Assembly: GCA_965368405.1 (NCBI GenBank)
Contig: CBDUMS010000087.1
Coordinates: forward strand, 1 to 14,699
Source of the DNA: S012-113 sp965368405
GTDB lineage: Bacteria > Bacteroidota > Bacteroidia > Cytophagales > Cyclobacteriaceae
Reading direction: 5' to 3'
DNA: 14,699 bases
The translations under genes and the position numbers were made by a program. This document shows, piece by piece, positions 1 through 6,042 of this stretch. The notes below the pieces were generated by a model, which saw only the letters and a program-made list of their open reading frames with translations, was not told the DNA's origin and made no database searches. The first letter of the stretch is position 1; each line of letters opens with the position of its first letter.

Positions 1-305
1 TGGTCAGTTCAGGAGCTGTTAAGGAATTAATAGGTCTTAACGAGAATATTTTTAAAAAGGATGTAGTCATATTAGAAGACATTATTGATAGCGGTAACAC
101 GATAGCCTCCGTAGTAGAACAATTTACCGACCGAGGGGCTGCCTCAGTAGCGGTGGCGACTTTGTTGCTCAAACCAGATGCATTAAAAACCAAGGTTGAC
201 ATAAAATATGTTGGCTTCGAAATAGGGAATGAATTCGTTGTTGGATATGGTCTGGATTACGACGGTCTTGGCAGGAACACCAAGGATATTTACCAATTAA
301 AATAG
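1..305 (+). CDS. hpt: Hypoxanthine phosphoribosyltransferase, C-terminal part (cut by window edge)
   Basis: This is the 3' end of a gene that begins before the window; about 100 codons are present and end at TAG (303-305). The enzyme transfers phosphoribose from PRPP to hypoxanthine or guanine in cytoplasmic purine salvage. The PRPP-binding loop of type I phosphoribosyltransferases is clear: VILEDIIDSGNT, encoded at about 66-101. It is followed by the family's C-terminal part, with KPDALKTKVDIKYVGF (purine-contacting lysine and aromatic region) and FVVGYGLDYDGLGRNTKDIY. The frame is intact. It lies 33 bases before adk, a nucleotide-metabolism neighbour, on the same strand, and hpt-adk-obg is a familiar order in Bacteroidota. 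The residual doubt is only purine specificity (HPRT versus broader HGPRT). Confidence 0.93.
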   Translation, partial: VSSGAVKELIGLNENIFKKDVVILEDIIDSGNTIASVVEQFTDRGAASVAVATLLLKPDALKTKVDIKYVGFEIGNEFVVGYGLDYDGLGRNTKDIYQLK

Positions 306-309
306 TAAC

Positions 310-345
310 TTAGCATTTTTAACAGACTGTTTGGTAAAATGCTAA
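310..345 (+). repeat. 10-bp inverted repeat spanning the adk start codon
   Basis: TTAGCATTTT (310-319) and AAAATGCTAA (336-345) are perfect reverse complements around a 16-base loop. The right arm contains the adk ATG (339-341). Inside the loop, AACA (321-324) can pair with TGTT (328-331). In RNA this hairpin would sequester the start codon; there is no T-run after it, so it does not look like an hpt terminator. That it controls translation is inference. Confidence 0.5.
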
Positions 346-914
346 ATATTGTACTTTTTGGGCCTCCGGGTGCTGGTAAAGGCACTCAGAGCAAAAAATT
401 AATAGACACTTATAATCTCATTCACCTGTCGACTGGAGATCTGTTCAGGAAAAATATCTCGGAGGGCACTCCACTTGGTATTAAGGCACAATCATTTATG
501 GATGCCGGGAACCTGGTTCCCGATGAGGTGGTGATTGGAATGGTTGAAGATAAAATTAAGACCACATCAGAAGCAAAAGGGTTCATCTTTGATGGTTTTC
601 CGAGAACTGTAGCTCAGGCTGAAGCTCTTGATAAGATCCTTGAGGAAAACGGTACCCCAATTCAACTGATGTTGGCCCTAGAGGTCGATGAGGATGAGCT
701 CCTAACTCGTTTAATTAATAGAGGAAAAGATTCTAACCGTCCCGATGATCAGGATCCTGCAAAAATCAAGAATCGGTTCGAAGTATATCACCGAGAGACC
801 GCTCCTGTGGCAGAATTCTACAAAAGTCAAGGAAAACATATTCTAATTGAAGGTGTGGGAGGGATTGACAATATCTTTCAAAAACTTAAGAATGCGATAG
901 ACGTATACGTCTAG
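339..914 (+). CDS. adk: Adenylate kinase (short-LID type)
   Basis: The enzyme catalyses ATP + AMP to and from 2 ADP in the cytoplasm, balancing adenine nucleotide pools. At 191 residues it is the short form: the NMP-bind and core regions are complete, but the LID is a short loop (INRGKDSNRPDDQ, about 116-128) without the four-cysteine zinc finger of long bacterial forms. Visible motifs are the P-loop GPPGAGKGT (8-16), the AMP-site STGDLFR (31-37), DGFPRT (85-90), and the LID and core arginines at 118, 124 and 135. The ATG at 339 places the P-loop at the usual distance from the N-terminus. It follows hpt by 33 bases and precedes obg by 8, consistent with one transcript. A 10-bp inverted repeat covers the start codon and may affect translation. 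Annotation is secure. Confidence 0.97.
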   Translation: MLNIVLFGPPGAGKGTQSKKLIDTYNLIHLSTGDLFRKNISEGTPLGIKAQSFMDAGNLVPDEVVIGMVEDKIKTTSEAKGFIFDGFPRTVAQAEALDKILEENGTPIQLMLALEVDEDELLTRLINRGKDSNRPDDQDPAKIKNRFEVYHRETAPVAEFYKSQGKHILIEGVGGIDNIFQKLKNAIDVYV

Positions 915-922
915 ACTCAATT

Positions 923-1915
923 ATGGCGGGTTCAAATTTTATCGATCATGTTAAGATCTGTGCCCGTTCTGGTGCTGGTGGAGCTGGCTCTGTTCATTTT
1001 CGTAGAGAAAAACATGTGCCCAAAGGAGGGCCCGACGGTGGCGATGGCGGCCGTGGTGGTCATGTAATCCTAAAGGGGAATAAACAATTATGGACGCTGC
1101 TTCATCTGCGGTACAAAAAACACGTTCTGGCTAATAATGGTAACCCGGGCGAGGGCGGCCAACGCTCAGGAGCTCAAGGAGAAGATATTATTCTTGAAGT
1201 ACCCCTGGGAACCATCGCAAAATTAGATGAAACCGGAGAGCAAATTCTAGAAATCACGGAAGACGGCCAAACCGAGATACTCGCGGAAGGAGGTATGGGC
1301 GGTTTGGGGAATCAACATTTTAAAACGAGTACCAAGCAAACTCCTCGTTACGCCCAACCAGGTATCCCAGGTCAAGAGCACTGGATTGTCCTCGAACTAA
1401 AAATATTAGCCGACGTGGGGCTTGTCGGTTTTCCTAATGCAGGAAAATCTACGCTGCTTTCGGTTGTAAGTGAAGCAAAACCGGAGATTGCGGATTATCC
1501 TTTTACTACACTTGTGCCAAACCTGGGCGTGGTAGGTTATCGCGATCATAAGTCATTTGTTATGGCAGATATTCCGGGGATAATAGAGGGCGCTTCCGAA
1601 GGTAAAGGCCTTGGTTTACGGTTCCTTAGGCACATAGAGCGAAATGCTGTGTTACTCTTTATGGTCCCTTCCGATGCCGATGATATCGCGAATGAGTACG
1701 AGATATTACTCGCCGAGCTAAAGAAGTATAATCCTCAGTTATTGGATAAAGCCAGGATTCTAGCCATTTCTAAATCCGATATGCTTGACGATGAATTAAT
1801 TGCGGAGATTTCACCAACTTTACCAGAAGACATACCCCACCTCTTTATCAGCTCCTTAGCTAATATGGGCTTGGTGCAACTAAAGGATAAGCTTTGGGAG
1901 GTGCTAAACCAATAA
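923..1915 (+). CDS. obg: Obg family GTPase (ribosome assembly / stress)
   Basis: Obg/CgtA is an essential cytoplasmic GTPase that associates with the 50S ribosomal subunit and links ribosome maturation to nutrient status. The 330-residue protein has the glycine-rich Obg fold at about 4-160 (for example GGPDGGDGGRGG at 35-46). The GTPase domain follows, with G1 GFPNAGKST (169-177), switch-region threonines TT (195-196), G3 DIPG (216-219), a G4-equivalent SKSD (283-286) and G5 SSLA (310-313). SKSD departs from canonical NKxD by a serine for the asparagine; K and D remain, and I believe this is common in Bacteroidota Obg. There is no C-terminal OCT extension, the usual minimal form. It begins 8 bases after adk, and a small membrane-protein gene starts 10 bases downstream. 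Confidence 0.96.
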   Translation: MAGSNFIDHVKICARSGAGGAGSVHFRREKHVPKGGPDGGDGGRGGHVILKGNKQLWTLLHLRYKKHVLANNGNPGEGGQRSGAQGEDIILEVPLGTIAKLDETGEQILEITEDGQTEILAEGGMGGLGNQHFKTSTKQTPRYAQPGIPGQEHWIVLELKILADVGLVGFPNAGKSTLLSVVSEAKPEIADYPFTTLVPNLGVVGYRDHKSFVMADIPGIIEGASEGKGLGLRFLRHIERNAVLLFMVPSDADDIANEYEILLAELKKYNPQLLDKARILAISKSDMLDDELIAEISPTLPEDIPHLFISSLANMGLVQLKDKLWEVLNQ

Positions 1916-1925
1916 AATTAAGGCT

Positions 1926-2213
1926 ATGAATCGTAGGAAATTATTTAGTCTCACCATTGTTCTCATTGAGATATATTACTTCACGGTTTGGATTTACCTA
2001 TTCAATACCTTAACAGACCCTCAAGCCCGACTAGACACGTTTCAGTCTAAATGGTTTGCAGGTTTAAACATTAGTGTCATTAACCTAGCCATCATGGGTT
2101 TGGCGATTATATCAATTCTTCTTTCTGCCGCATTTAAAAATGCTGTGATTCGAACCTTTATCATGTTCGTGAATATCGCTATGCTCATTTTTGTGCTCTG
2201 GCAGCATCTCTAG
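1926..2213 (+). CDS. Small membrane protein of unknown function (three predicted TM helices)
   Basis: I do not recognise a family for this 95-residue protein. It starts MNRRK, a positive cluster suggesting a cytoplasmic N-terminus. Hydrophobic segments lie at about 8-28, 48-68 and 73-93. The loop between the first two (about 29-47, with TDPQARLDTFQSKW) is polar and would face the periplasm if the topology is N-in. A short basic patch (FKNAVIR, about 70-76) separates the second and third segments. No catalytic or metal-binding motif and no cysteine is visible. Ten bases separate it from obg, so it probably shares that transcript. The full-length frame, hydrophobic periodicity and tight spacing support a real gene. 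Nothing in it shows a role in ribosome assembly or heat shock, the jobs of its neighbours. Confidence 0.75.
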   Translation: MNRRKLFSLTIVLIEIYYFTVWIYLFNTLTDPQARLDTFQSKWFAGLNISVINLAIMGLAIISILLSAAFKNAVIRTFIMFVNIAMLIFVLWQHL

Positions 2214-2241
2214 GCTTTTATTCTCTTTAAGTAGCGCAACA

Positions 2242-2254
2242 TGTCATAATGACA
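2242..2254. repeat. Perfect palindrome TGTCAT-A-ATGACA upstream of grpE
   Basis: TGTCAT (2242-2247) and ATGACA (2249-2254) form a perfect inverted repeat with one central base. A third copy, TGTCAT, lies at 2279-2284, beside the candidate -12 region. Such spaced half-sites are typical of a dimeric regulator. No known regulator is recognised, and the site is not the CIRCE/HrcA operator. Confidence 0.4.
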
Positions 2255-2260
2255 CCCTCA

Positions 2261-2282
2261 TAGGTTTGGCAAAATAATTGTC
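2261..2282 (+). promoter_or_regulatory. Candidate grpE-dnaJ promoter (two overlapping elements)
   Basis: TAGGTTTG (2261-2268) matches the Bacteroidota primary-sigma -7 consensus TAnnTTTG exactly, but no TTG lies at the usual distance upstream. Overlapping it, TTGGCA (2266-2271) and TTGT (2278-2281) resemble a sigma-54 -24/-12 element. The GG (2268-2269) and the G of the second block (2280) are ten bases apart as required, though the -12 dinucleotide is GT rather than GC. The sigma-54 option would start transcription near 2293, about 30 bases before the grpE ATG. The choice between them cannot be made from sequence. Confidence 0.4.
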
Positions 2283-2322
2283 ATCAAAAGGCATATCCAA
2301 TAGAGAATTATTAGATTGAATA

Positions 2323-2910
2323 ATGAAAAAACAGCAAAAAGAGGCTAAAAAGAATAAAACCGAGCAAGAGAAGTCAGAGGAAGTGGTAAATGATCAGCAA
2401 AATCTTAATGAAGATGCTGAACAGGATAGCAAAGAGGGGGCTACTAGTGAACCGGAATTAAGTAAAGAAGAAACATTAGAGGCCGAATTGGCAGAGGCCA
2501 AAGATAAGTACTTACGTCTTTACAGCGAGTTTGATAATTATCGAAGGAGAACCTCTAAGGAAAAATTAGAGATGATGCAAACAGCCGGCGAACAGATAAT
2601 TGTATCGCTATTGCCGGTTATCGATGATTTCAATCGTGCAGAGCAATCGTTCGAAAGTGGCGATGCCAAAGCTATTATTGAAGGCGTTAAGCTAATCTCT
2701 GATAAGTTTGTTAAGATTCTGGATGGCGAAGGGCTTAAATTGATGGATACTAAAGAAGGTGCTGATTTCGACACAGAACTTCATGATGCCATTACGAAAA
2801 TACCTGCTCCATCGAAAAAACTAAAAGGCAAGATAGTAGACACAATTGAGAATGGTTATTACCTGGGCGACAAAGTTATACGTCATGCTAAGGTTGTAAT
2901 AGGAGCATAG
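2323..2910 (+). CDS. grpE: GrpE nucleotide exchange factor
   Basis: GrpE dimers release ADP from DnaK and so set the pace of the DnaK-DnaJ folding cycle in the cytoplasm. The 195-residue protein has a charged, disordered N-terminal tail (1-45, rich in K, E, Q and D). A long helix/coiled-coil region follows with the family signature KYLRLYSEFDNYRRR (62-76) and VSLLPVIDDFNRA (94-106). The C-terminal beta domain has LHDAI (153-157) and ENGYYLGDKVIRHAKV (176-191). ATG 2323 gives a normal tail length, and a stop-rich spacer lies upstream. dnaJ begins 4 bases after the stop, so the two are co-transcribed; dnaK is not in the window, as is usual in Bacteroidota. The upstream spacer carries promoter-like and operator-like sequences, fitting stress control. 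Confidence 0.96.
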   Translation: MKKQQKEAKKNKTEQEKSEEVVNDQQNLNEDAEQDSKEGATSEPELSKEETLEAELAEAKDKYLRLYSEFDNYRRRTSKEKLEMMQTAGEQIIVSLLPVIDDFNRAEQSFESGDAKAIIEGVKLISDKFVKILDGEGLKLMDTKEGADFDTELHDAITKIPAPSKKLKGKIVDTIENGYYLGDKVIRHAKVVIGA

Positions 2911-2914
2911 AAAC

Positions 2915-4030
2915 ATGGCGAAGAGAGATTATTACGAAATATTAGGGGTAAGCAAATCGGCTTCTGCCGATGAGATAAAAAAGGCTTACCGAAAGTTGGC
3001 CATTAAGTTTCATCCAGATAAAAACCCTGACAATAAAGAAGCTGAAGAAAACTTTAAAGAAGCGGCAGAGGCTTACGAGGTTCTAAGCGACCAGGAGAAA
3101 CGTCAACGCTACGATCAATTTGGTCATCAAGGAGTTGGTGGTGCTGGTTTTGGTGGTGGCGGTATGAGTATGGATGATATCTTCTCGAACTTCGGCGATA
3201 TCTTCGGTGGGCATAATCCATTCGAAAGTTTCTTCGGAGGAGGCGCAGGTGGTGGCCGTCGTACTCGTAAAGGTTCAAACCTCAGGATTAAGATTGCACT
3301 TAACCTTGAAGAAATTGCCAATGGCGTTGAGAAAAAAATAAAGGTGAAAAGGATGGCAGCGGCCGATGGAGTAACCTTTAAAGCTTGCCCAACTTGCCAC
3401 GGATCTGGCCAGGTGAAAAAAGTAATGAATACCATGCTTGGTCAAATGGTTTCAGCAACTACTTGTAATGTGTGTTCAGGTGCGGGCCAGGTTATAGATC
3501 AACGCCCACCTGGAGTAGACAGCTCAGGATTAGTAGCCAAGGAAGAAGTGATATCCATTAATATCCCTGCTGGGGTAAGCGACGGAATGCAGCTTTCTAT
3601 GTCTGGAAAAGGAAACGAGGCGCCGGGAGGTGGAATACCGGGCGATTTATTAATTCTGATAGAAGAAAAAGAAGACGATGTTCTTAAGAGAGACGGCAAT
3701 AATGTAATGTATGATCTCTATTTAAATTTTGTTGATGCAGCTCTGGGTACCGATTCCGAAGTGCCAACCATTGGAGGAAAGGTGAAAATAAAAGTTGACC
3801 CTGGAACCCAAAGTGGTAAGATTCTAAGACTGCGCGGTAAAGGAATAAAAGATATCAATGGCTATGGCAAAGGAGATCAGCTAATTCATATCAATGTCTG
3901 GACCCCGAAGAAACTATCTGCAGAAGAAAAGTCTGCTCTAGAGACACTTAGGAGCTCACCAAATTTCAAACCACAGCCGGCACGGCATGAAAAAGGATTC
4001 TTCGACAGAATGCGTGAATTCTTCGGTTAA
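2915..4030 (+). CDS. dnaJ: DnaJ co-chaperone with only two of four zinc motifs
   Basis: DnaJ delivers unfolded clients to DnaK and stimulates its ATPase. The 371-residue protein has a J domain (4-70) with the essential HPD at 33-35, a Gly/Phe-rich linker (73-115), client-binding beta domains and a C-terminal dimerisation region. The zinc region is unusual. CPTCHGSG (C158, C161) and CNVCSGAG (C184, C187) are present and correspond to canonical motifs 2 and 3. The positions of motifs 1 and 4 read RMAAADGVTFKA and QRPPGVDSSGLVAKE, with no cysteines. No other cysteine occurs in the protein, so only one zinc site (the motif 2/3 site, 'site II') can form. The frame is intact and the alignment continues smoothly, so this is not a sequencing gap. 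It starts 4 bases after grpE. Confidence 0.95.
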   Translation: MAKRDYYEILGVSKSASADEIKKAYRKLAIKFHPDKNPDNKEAEENFKEAAEAYEVLSDQEKRQRYDQFGHQGVGGAGFGGGGMSMDDIFSNFGDIFGGHNPFESFFGGGAGGGRRTRKGSNLRIKIALNLEEIANGVEKKIKVKRMAAADGVTFKACPTCHGSGQVKKVMNTMLGQMVSATTCNVCSGAGQVIDQRPPGVDSSGLVAKEEVISINIPAGVSDGMQLSMSGKGNEAPGGGIPGDLLILIEEKEDDVLKRDGNNVMYDLYLNFVDAALGTDSEVPTIGGKVKIKVDPGTQSGKILRLRGKGIKDINGYGKGDQLIHINVWTPKKLSAEEKSALETLRSSPNFKPQPARHEKGFFDRMREFFG

Positions 4031-4062
4031 ATCGTGAATATGATTTTTTTAAGGTAGGCTCG

Positions 4063-4112
4063 AGAAAGTTTCTTAATTATTTTCTTATAAAACGCAACTC
4101 TATACATGCGTT
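4063..4112. repeat. Short inverted repeats in the dnaJ-4128 spacer
   Basis: The 97-base spacer after dnaJ contains AGAAAGTTTCT (4063-4073, 5-bp arms around a G) and AACGCA (4091-4096) paired with TGCGTT (4107-4112) across ten bases. The second ends 15 bases before the downstream ATG. Neither is followed by a T-run, so no terminator for dnaJ is evident. They may be regulatory sites for the next gene, or chance in AT-rich DNA. Confidence 0.25.
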
Positions 4113-4127
4113 CTCGTATTGTAGTAC

Positions 4128-5018
4128 ATGAGGCGTATTGGATTATTGGTGGGATTGGTGTGTATAACAGGTTCGCTTGTTGCGCAAGAGACCAAACATT
4201 TTCGAATAGAAAATAGTAACGGTTATCGATCTGTCACCTTAAACTATTCTACATCAAGCGGGGTATGTTACCTTGCGCAGGGAGATTCAAATAATCCTCT
4301 TGAGGTTCTCTCTGCGCGCGATATCGAAGAATTTAACCACTCATTTAATAAGAATGCATCGAATGGAAATCTCGTTATTGATATCGCTCTCGATGAAAAA
4401 AATGGGCAGGGCTTTAGTCAATCTATATCCAATAAGGTATTTACGAAAACAAAACCAGAAGAGAATATCTGGAAAGTTCTTCTTGCAGAAGACATAGCCT
4501 ATGATCTAAACCTTTCTTACGGGATTGGTGAGGCGTTTATTGATTTAGCGGGACTTAATGTTGAGAAACTGAAAGTGAAGACTGGTAGTGCTAACGTTAA
4601 TATCGGTTATCTGCATAGTATGCCTAATCTTACGCAAATGGATACAATGGCCATCAAAGTAGATTTGGGTAATGTTAATGTTCGCCAAATCTATTTGGCT
4701 AACGTACAAAACATCGCCGCAGAAGTGGGGTTTGGAAATATGCTACTCGACTTGTCAGAATCAATGGATGAGCCATGTAATATTAACGCAAGCGTAGGCG
4801 CAGGCTCATTAGAAATCTTAATACCGAAAGGTGGGGAAGTACCAATTTTGGTTCGCGTTAAAGAATCTATGCTCTGTGATGTAAAACTTACCAAGTCGTT
4901 TATCGAAAAGGGCGACAATGTTTTTGTGAATATGGATATAGATGAAGATTCTGATATCTTCCTTGAATTCAATGTAGATGTATCCTTTGGCTCTATAACT
5001 TTTCGAGAAAAAAAGTAA
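4128..5018 (+). CDS. Secreted beta-repeat protein, toast-rack / LiaF-like
   Basis: This 296-residue protein has a Sec signal peptide: MRR, then a hydrophobic core to about residue 18, with a likely cut after VAQ (18-20). It is therefore exported, probably to the periplasm. The C-terminal half carries recurring short beta rungs that begin with an aromatic or glycine-rich turn: YGIGEAFIDLAGL (131-143), TGSANVNIGY (152-161), GNVNVRQI (181-188), GFGNMLLDL (201-209), VGAGSLEILIPKGGEV (223-238) and SFGSITF (286-292). That pattern resembles the toast-rack/LiaF/DUF4097 superfamily of right-handed beta folds, often found near envelope-stress and ABC-transporter genes. The N-terminal half (21-125) is not recognised. 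An ABC exporter gene begins 109 bases downstream. Family membership is judged from the repeat pattern alone; molecular function is unknown. Confidence 0.72.
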   Translation: MRRIGLLVGLVCITGSLVAQETKHFRIENSNGYRSVTLNYSTSSGVCYLAQGDSNNPLEVLSARDIEEFNHSFNKNASNGNLVIDIALDEKNGQGFSQSISNKVFTKTKPEENIWKVLLAEDIAYDLNLSYGIGEAFIDLAGLNVEKLKVKTGSANVNIGYLHSMPNLTQMDTMAIKVDLGNVNVRQIYLANVQNIAAEVGFGNMLLDLSESMDEPCNINASVGAGSLEILIPKGGEVPILVRVKESMLCDVKLTKSFIEKGDNVFVNMDIDEDSDIFLEFNVDVSFGSITFREKK

Positions 5019-5031
5019 ACAATTCCGGCGG

Positions 5032-5041
5032 TCTGGCCAGA
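5032..5041. repeat. 10-bp palindrome TCTGGCCAGA
   Basis: A perfect 10-base palindrome lies 14 bases after the stop of the secreted protein gene. There is no following T-run, so it is not an obvious terminator. Role unknown; it may be chance. Confidence 0.2.
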
Positions 5042-5084
5042 GATACATTACCCAAATTTTAAGTTAACAGGATTGATTTTCACT

Positions 5085-5104
5085 TGCAATTTTGTATGAT
5101 TGCA
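5085..5104. promoter_or_regulatory. Inverted repeat upstream of the ABC ATPase (possible operator)
   Basis: TGCAAT (5085-5090) and ATTGCA (5099-5104) are perfect complements with an 8-base spacer, ending 23 bases before the TTG start of the ATPase gene. The dyad centres are 14 bases apart, somewhat wider than one helical turn. No named regulator matches; assignment as an operator is inference. Confidence 0.25.
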
Positions 5105-5127
5105 GGCATTAACAAACCTATAATAAA

Positions 5128-6042
5128 TTGGATATTTTAAATGCTACAGGTGTAACGAAACGCTATTCCGAACATCTGGCTTTGAATAAACTAGACCTCA
5201 CTGTTCCCGAACAGAGTATTTTTGGCCTCCTTGGTCCAAATGGAGCTGGTAAAACCACCTTTATTCGAATTATTAATCAGATAATATATGCCGATGAAGG
5301 TAGTGTGATGATTAATAACGAGCCTCTTAGTCTTAAGCATATTGAGGTTATTGGTTACTTGCCAGAAGAACGTGGCCTCTATAAAAAAATGAAGGTTGGA
5401 GAGCATCTCTTATATTTCGCTCGCCTTAAAGGATTGCATCGTAACGAGGCAATCAAACGGATTAAAGTCTGGTTTAAAAAGCTGGATATTCCCGATTGGT
5501 TAGATAAAAAGGTAGAAGACCTTTCGAAAGGAATGCAACAAAAAGTTCAGTTTATTGCAACCGTACTTCATGAGCCTAAGCTTATTATTTTAGATGAGCC
5601 TTTTTCGGGTTTCGATCCTATTAATGCCAATCTTATTAAGGATGAAATATTGGAACTTCGTGAAAAAGGAAGCACTATAATATTCTCCACACATAGAATG
5701 GAAAGTGTTGAAGAGATTTGTGATCATATAGCGCTTATCAATAAATCGGAGAAGATTCTCGATGGACCTAAGAAAGATATTAAAGAACAGTTTAGAAATA
5801 ATACATTTAGTATTCTACACTATTCTGATTTGGGCCAATTGCCTTCTGGCTGTGATATAATTACAAGCAAGCTGGTTGAGGACAACATTACACAAACAAT
5901 ATTGCAATTATCTGGGACAGGGAATGCCAATGATCTTCTTAAGGCAATTGTTCCTAATACAGAAATTAGATCATTTCAAGAAGTTATACCTACAGTAAAC
6001 GATATATTCATTAGAAAAGTAAAGGAGGTTAGCAATGGATAA
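5128..6042 (+). CDS. ABC transporter ATP-binding protein, NatA-like, TTG start
   Basis: This 304-residue nucleotide-binding subunit of an ABC-2-type exporter has all ATPase motifs. These are Walker A GPNGAGKTT (36-44), the Q-loop region reading YLPEERGLY (77-85, with P-E-E in place of the usual Q, as in NatA-like proteins), signature LSKGMQ (132-137), Walker B LIILDEP (152-158) and H-loop STHR (187-190, H189). A C-terminal extension (about 215-304) follows the ATPase core. The start is TTG: an in-frame stop at 5110-5112 blocks any earlier ATG, and the first internal ATG (codon 61) would delete Walker A. The next gene overlaps its last eight bases, so it pairs with that permease. Whether it moves sodium, as NatAB does, or another substrate cannot be told. 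Confidence 0.93.
   Translation: MDILNATGVTKRYSEHLALNKLDLTVPEQSIFGLLGPNGAGKTTFIRIINQIIYADEGSVMINNEPLSLKHIEVIGYLPEERGLYKKMKVGEHLLYFARLKGLHRNEAIKRIKVWFKKLDIPDWLDKKVEDLSKGMQQKVQFIATVLHEPKLIILDEPFSGFDPINANLIKDEILELREKGSTIIFSTHRMESVEEICDHIALINKSEKILDGPKKDIKEQFRNNTFSILHYSDLGQLPSGCDIITSKLVEDNITQTILQLSGTGNANDLLKAIVPNTEIRSFQEVIPTVNDIFIRKVKEVSNG
6021..6028 (+). promoter_or_regulatory. Strong Shine-Dalgarno for the ABC permease
   Basis: AAAGGAGG lies six bases before the ATG at 6035, inside the end of the ATPase gene. Most other genes in this window lack such a sequence, as expected for Bacteroidota, so the strong site plus 8-base overlap suggests that permease translation is secured independently or by coupling. 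Confidence 0.6.

Noticed and set aside
687..726. Truncated adenylate kinase because the long zinc LID is missing
   Set aside because: Short-LID adenylate kinases of about 190 residues are a normal functional class and the catalytic arginines are present.
1772..1783. Defective Obg because G4 reads SKSD rather than NKxD
   Set aside because: Lysine and aspartate are retained, all other G motifs are intact, and I believe this substitution is common in Bacteroidota Obg proteins.
2214..2322. CIRCE/HrcA operator before grpE
   Set aside because: The TTAGCACTC-N9-GAGTGCTAA pattern is not present; only the TGTCAT half-sites are seen.
3127..3435. Minus-strand open frame opposite the DnaJ Gly/Phe linker
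   Set aside because: Its proline-rich composition is the mirror of the glycine codons of dnaJ, and it has no start signals or neighbours. It is a shadow frame.
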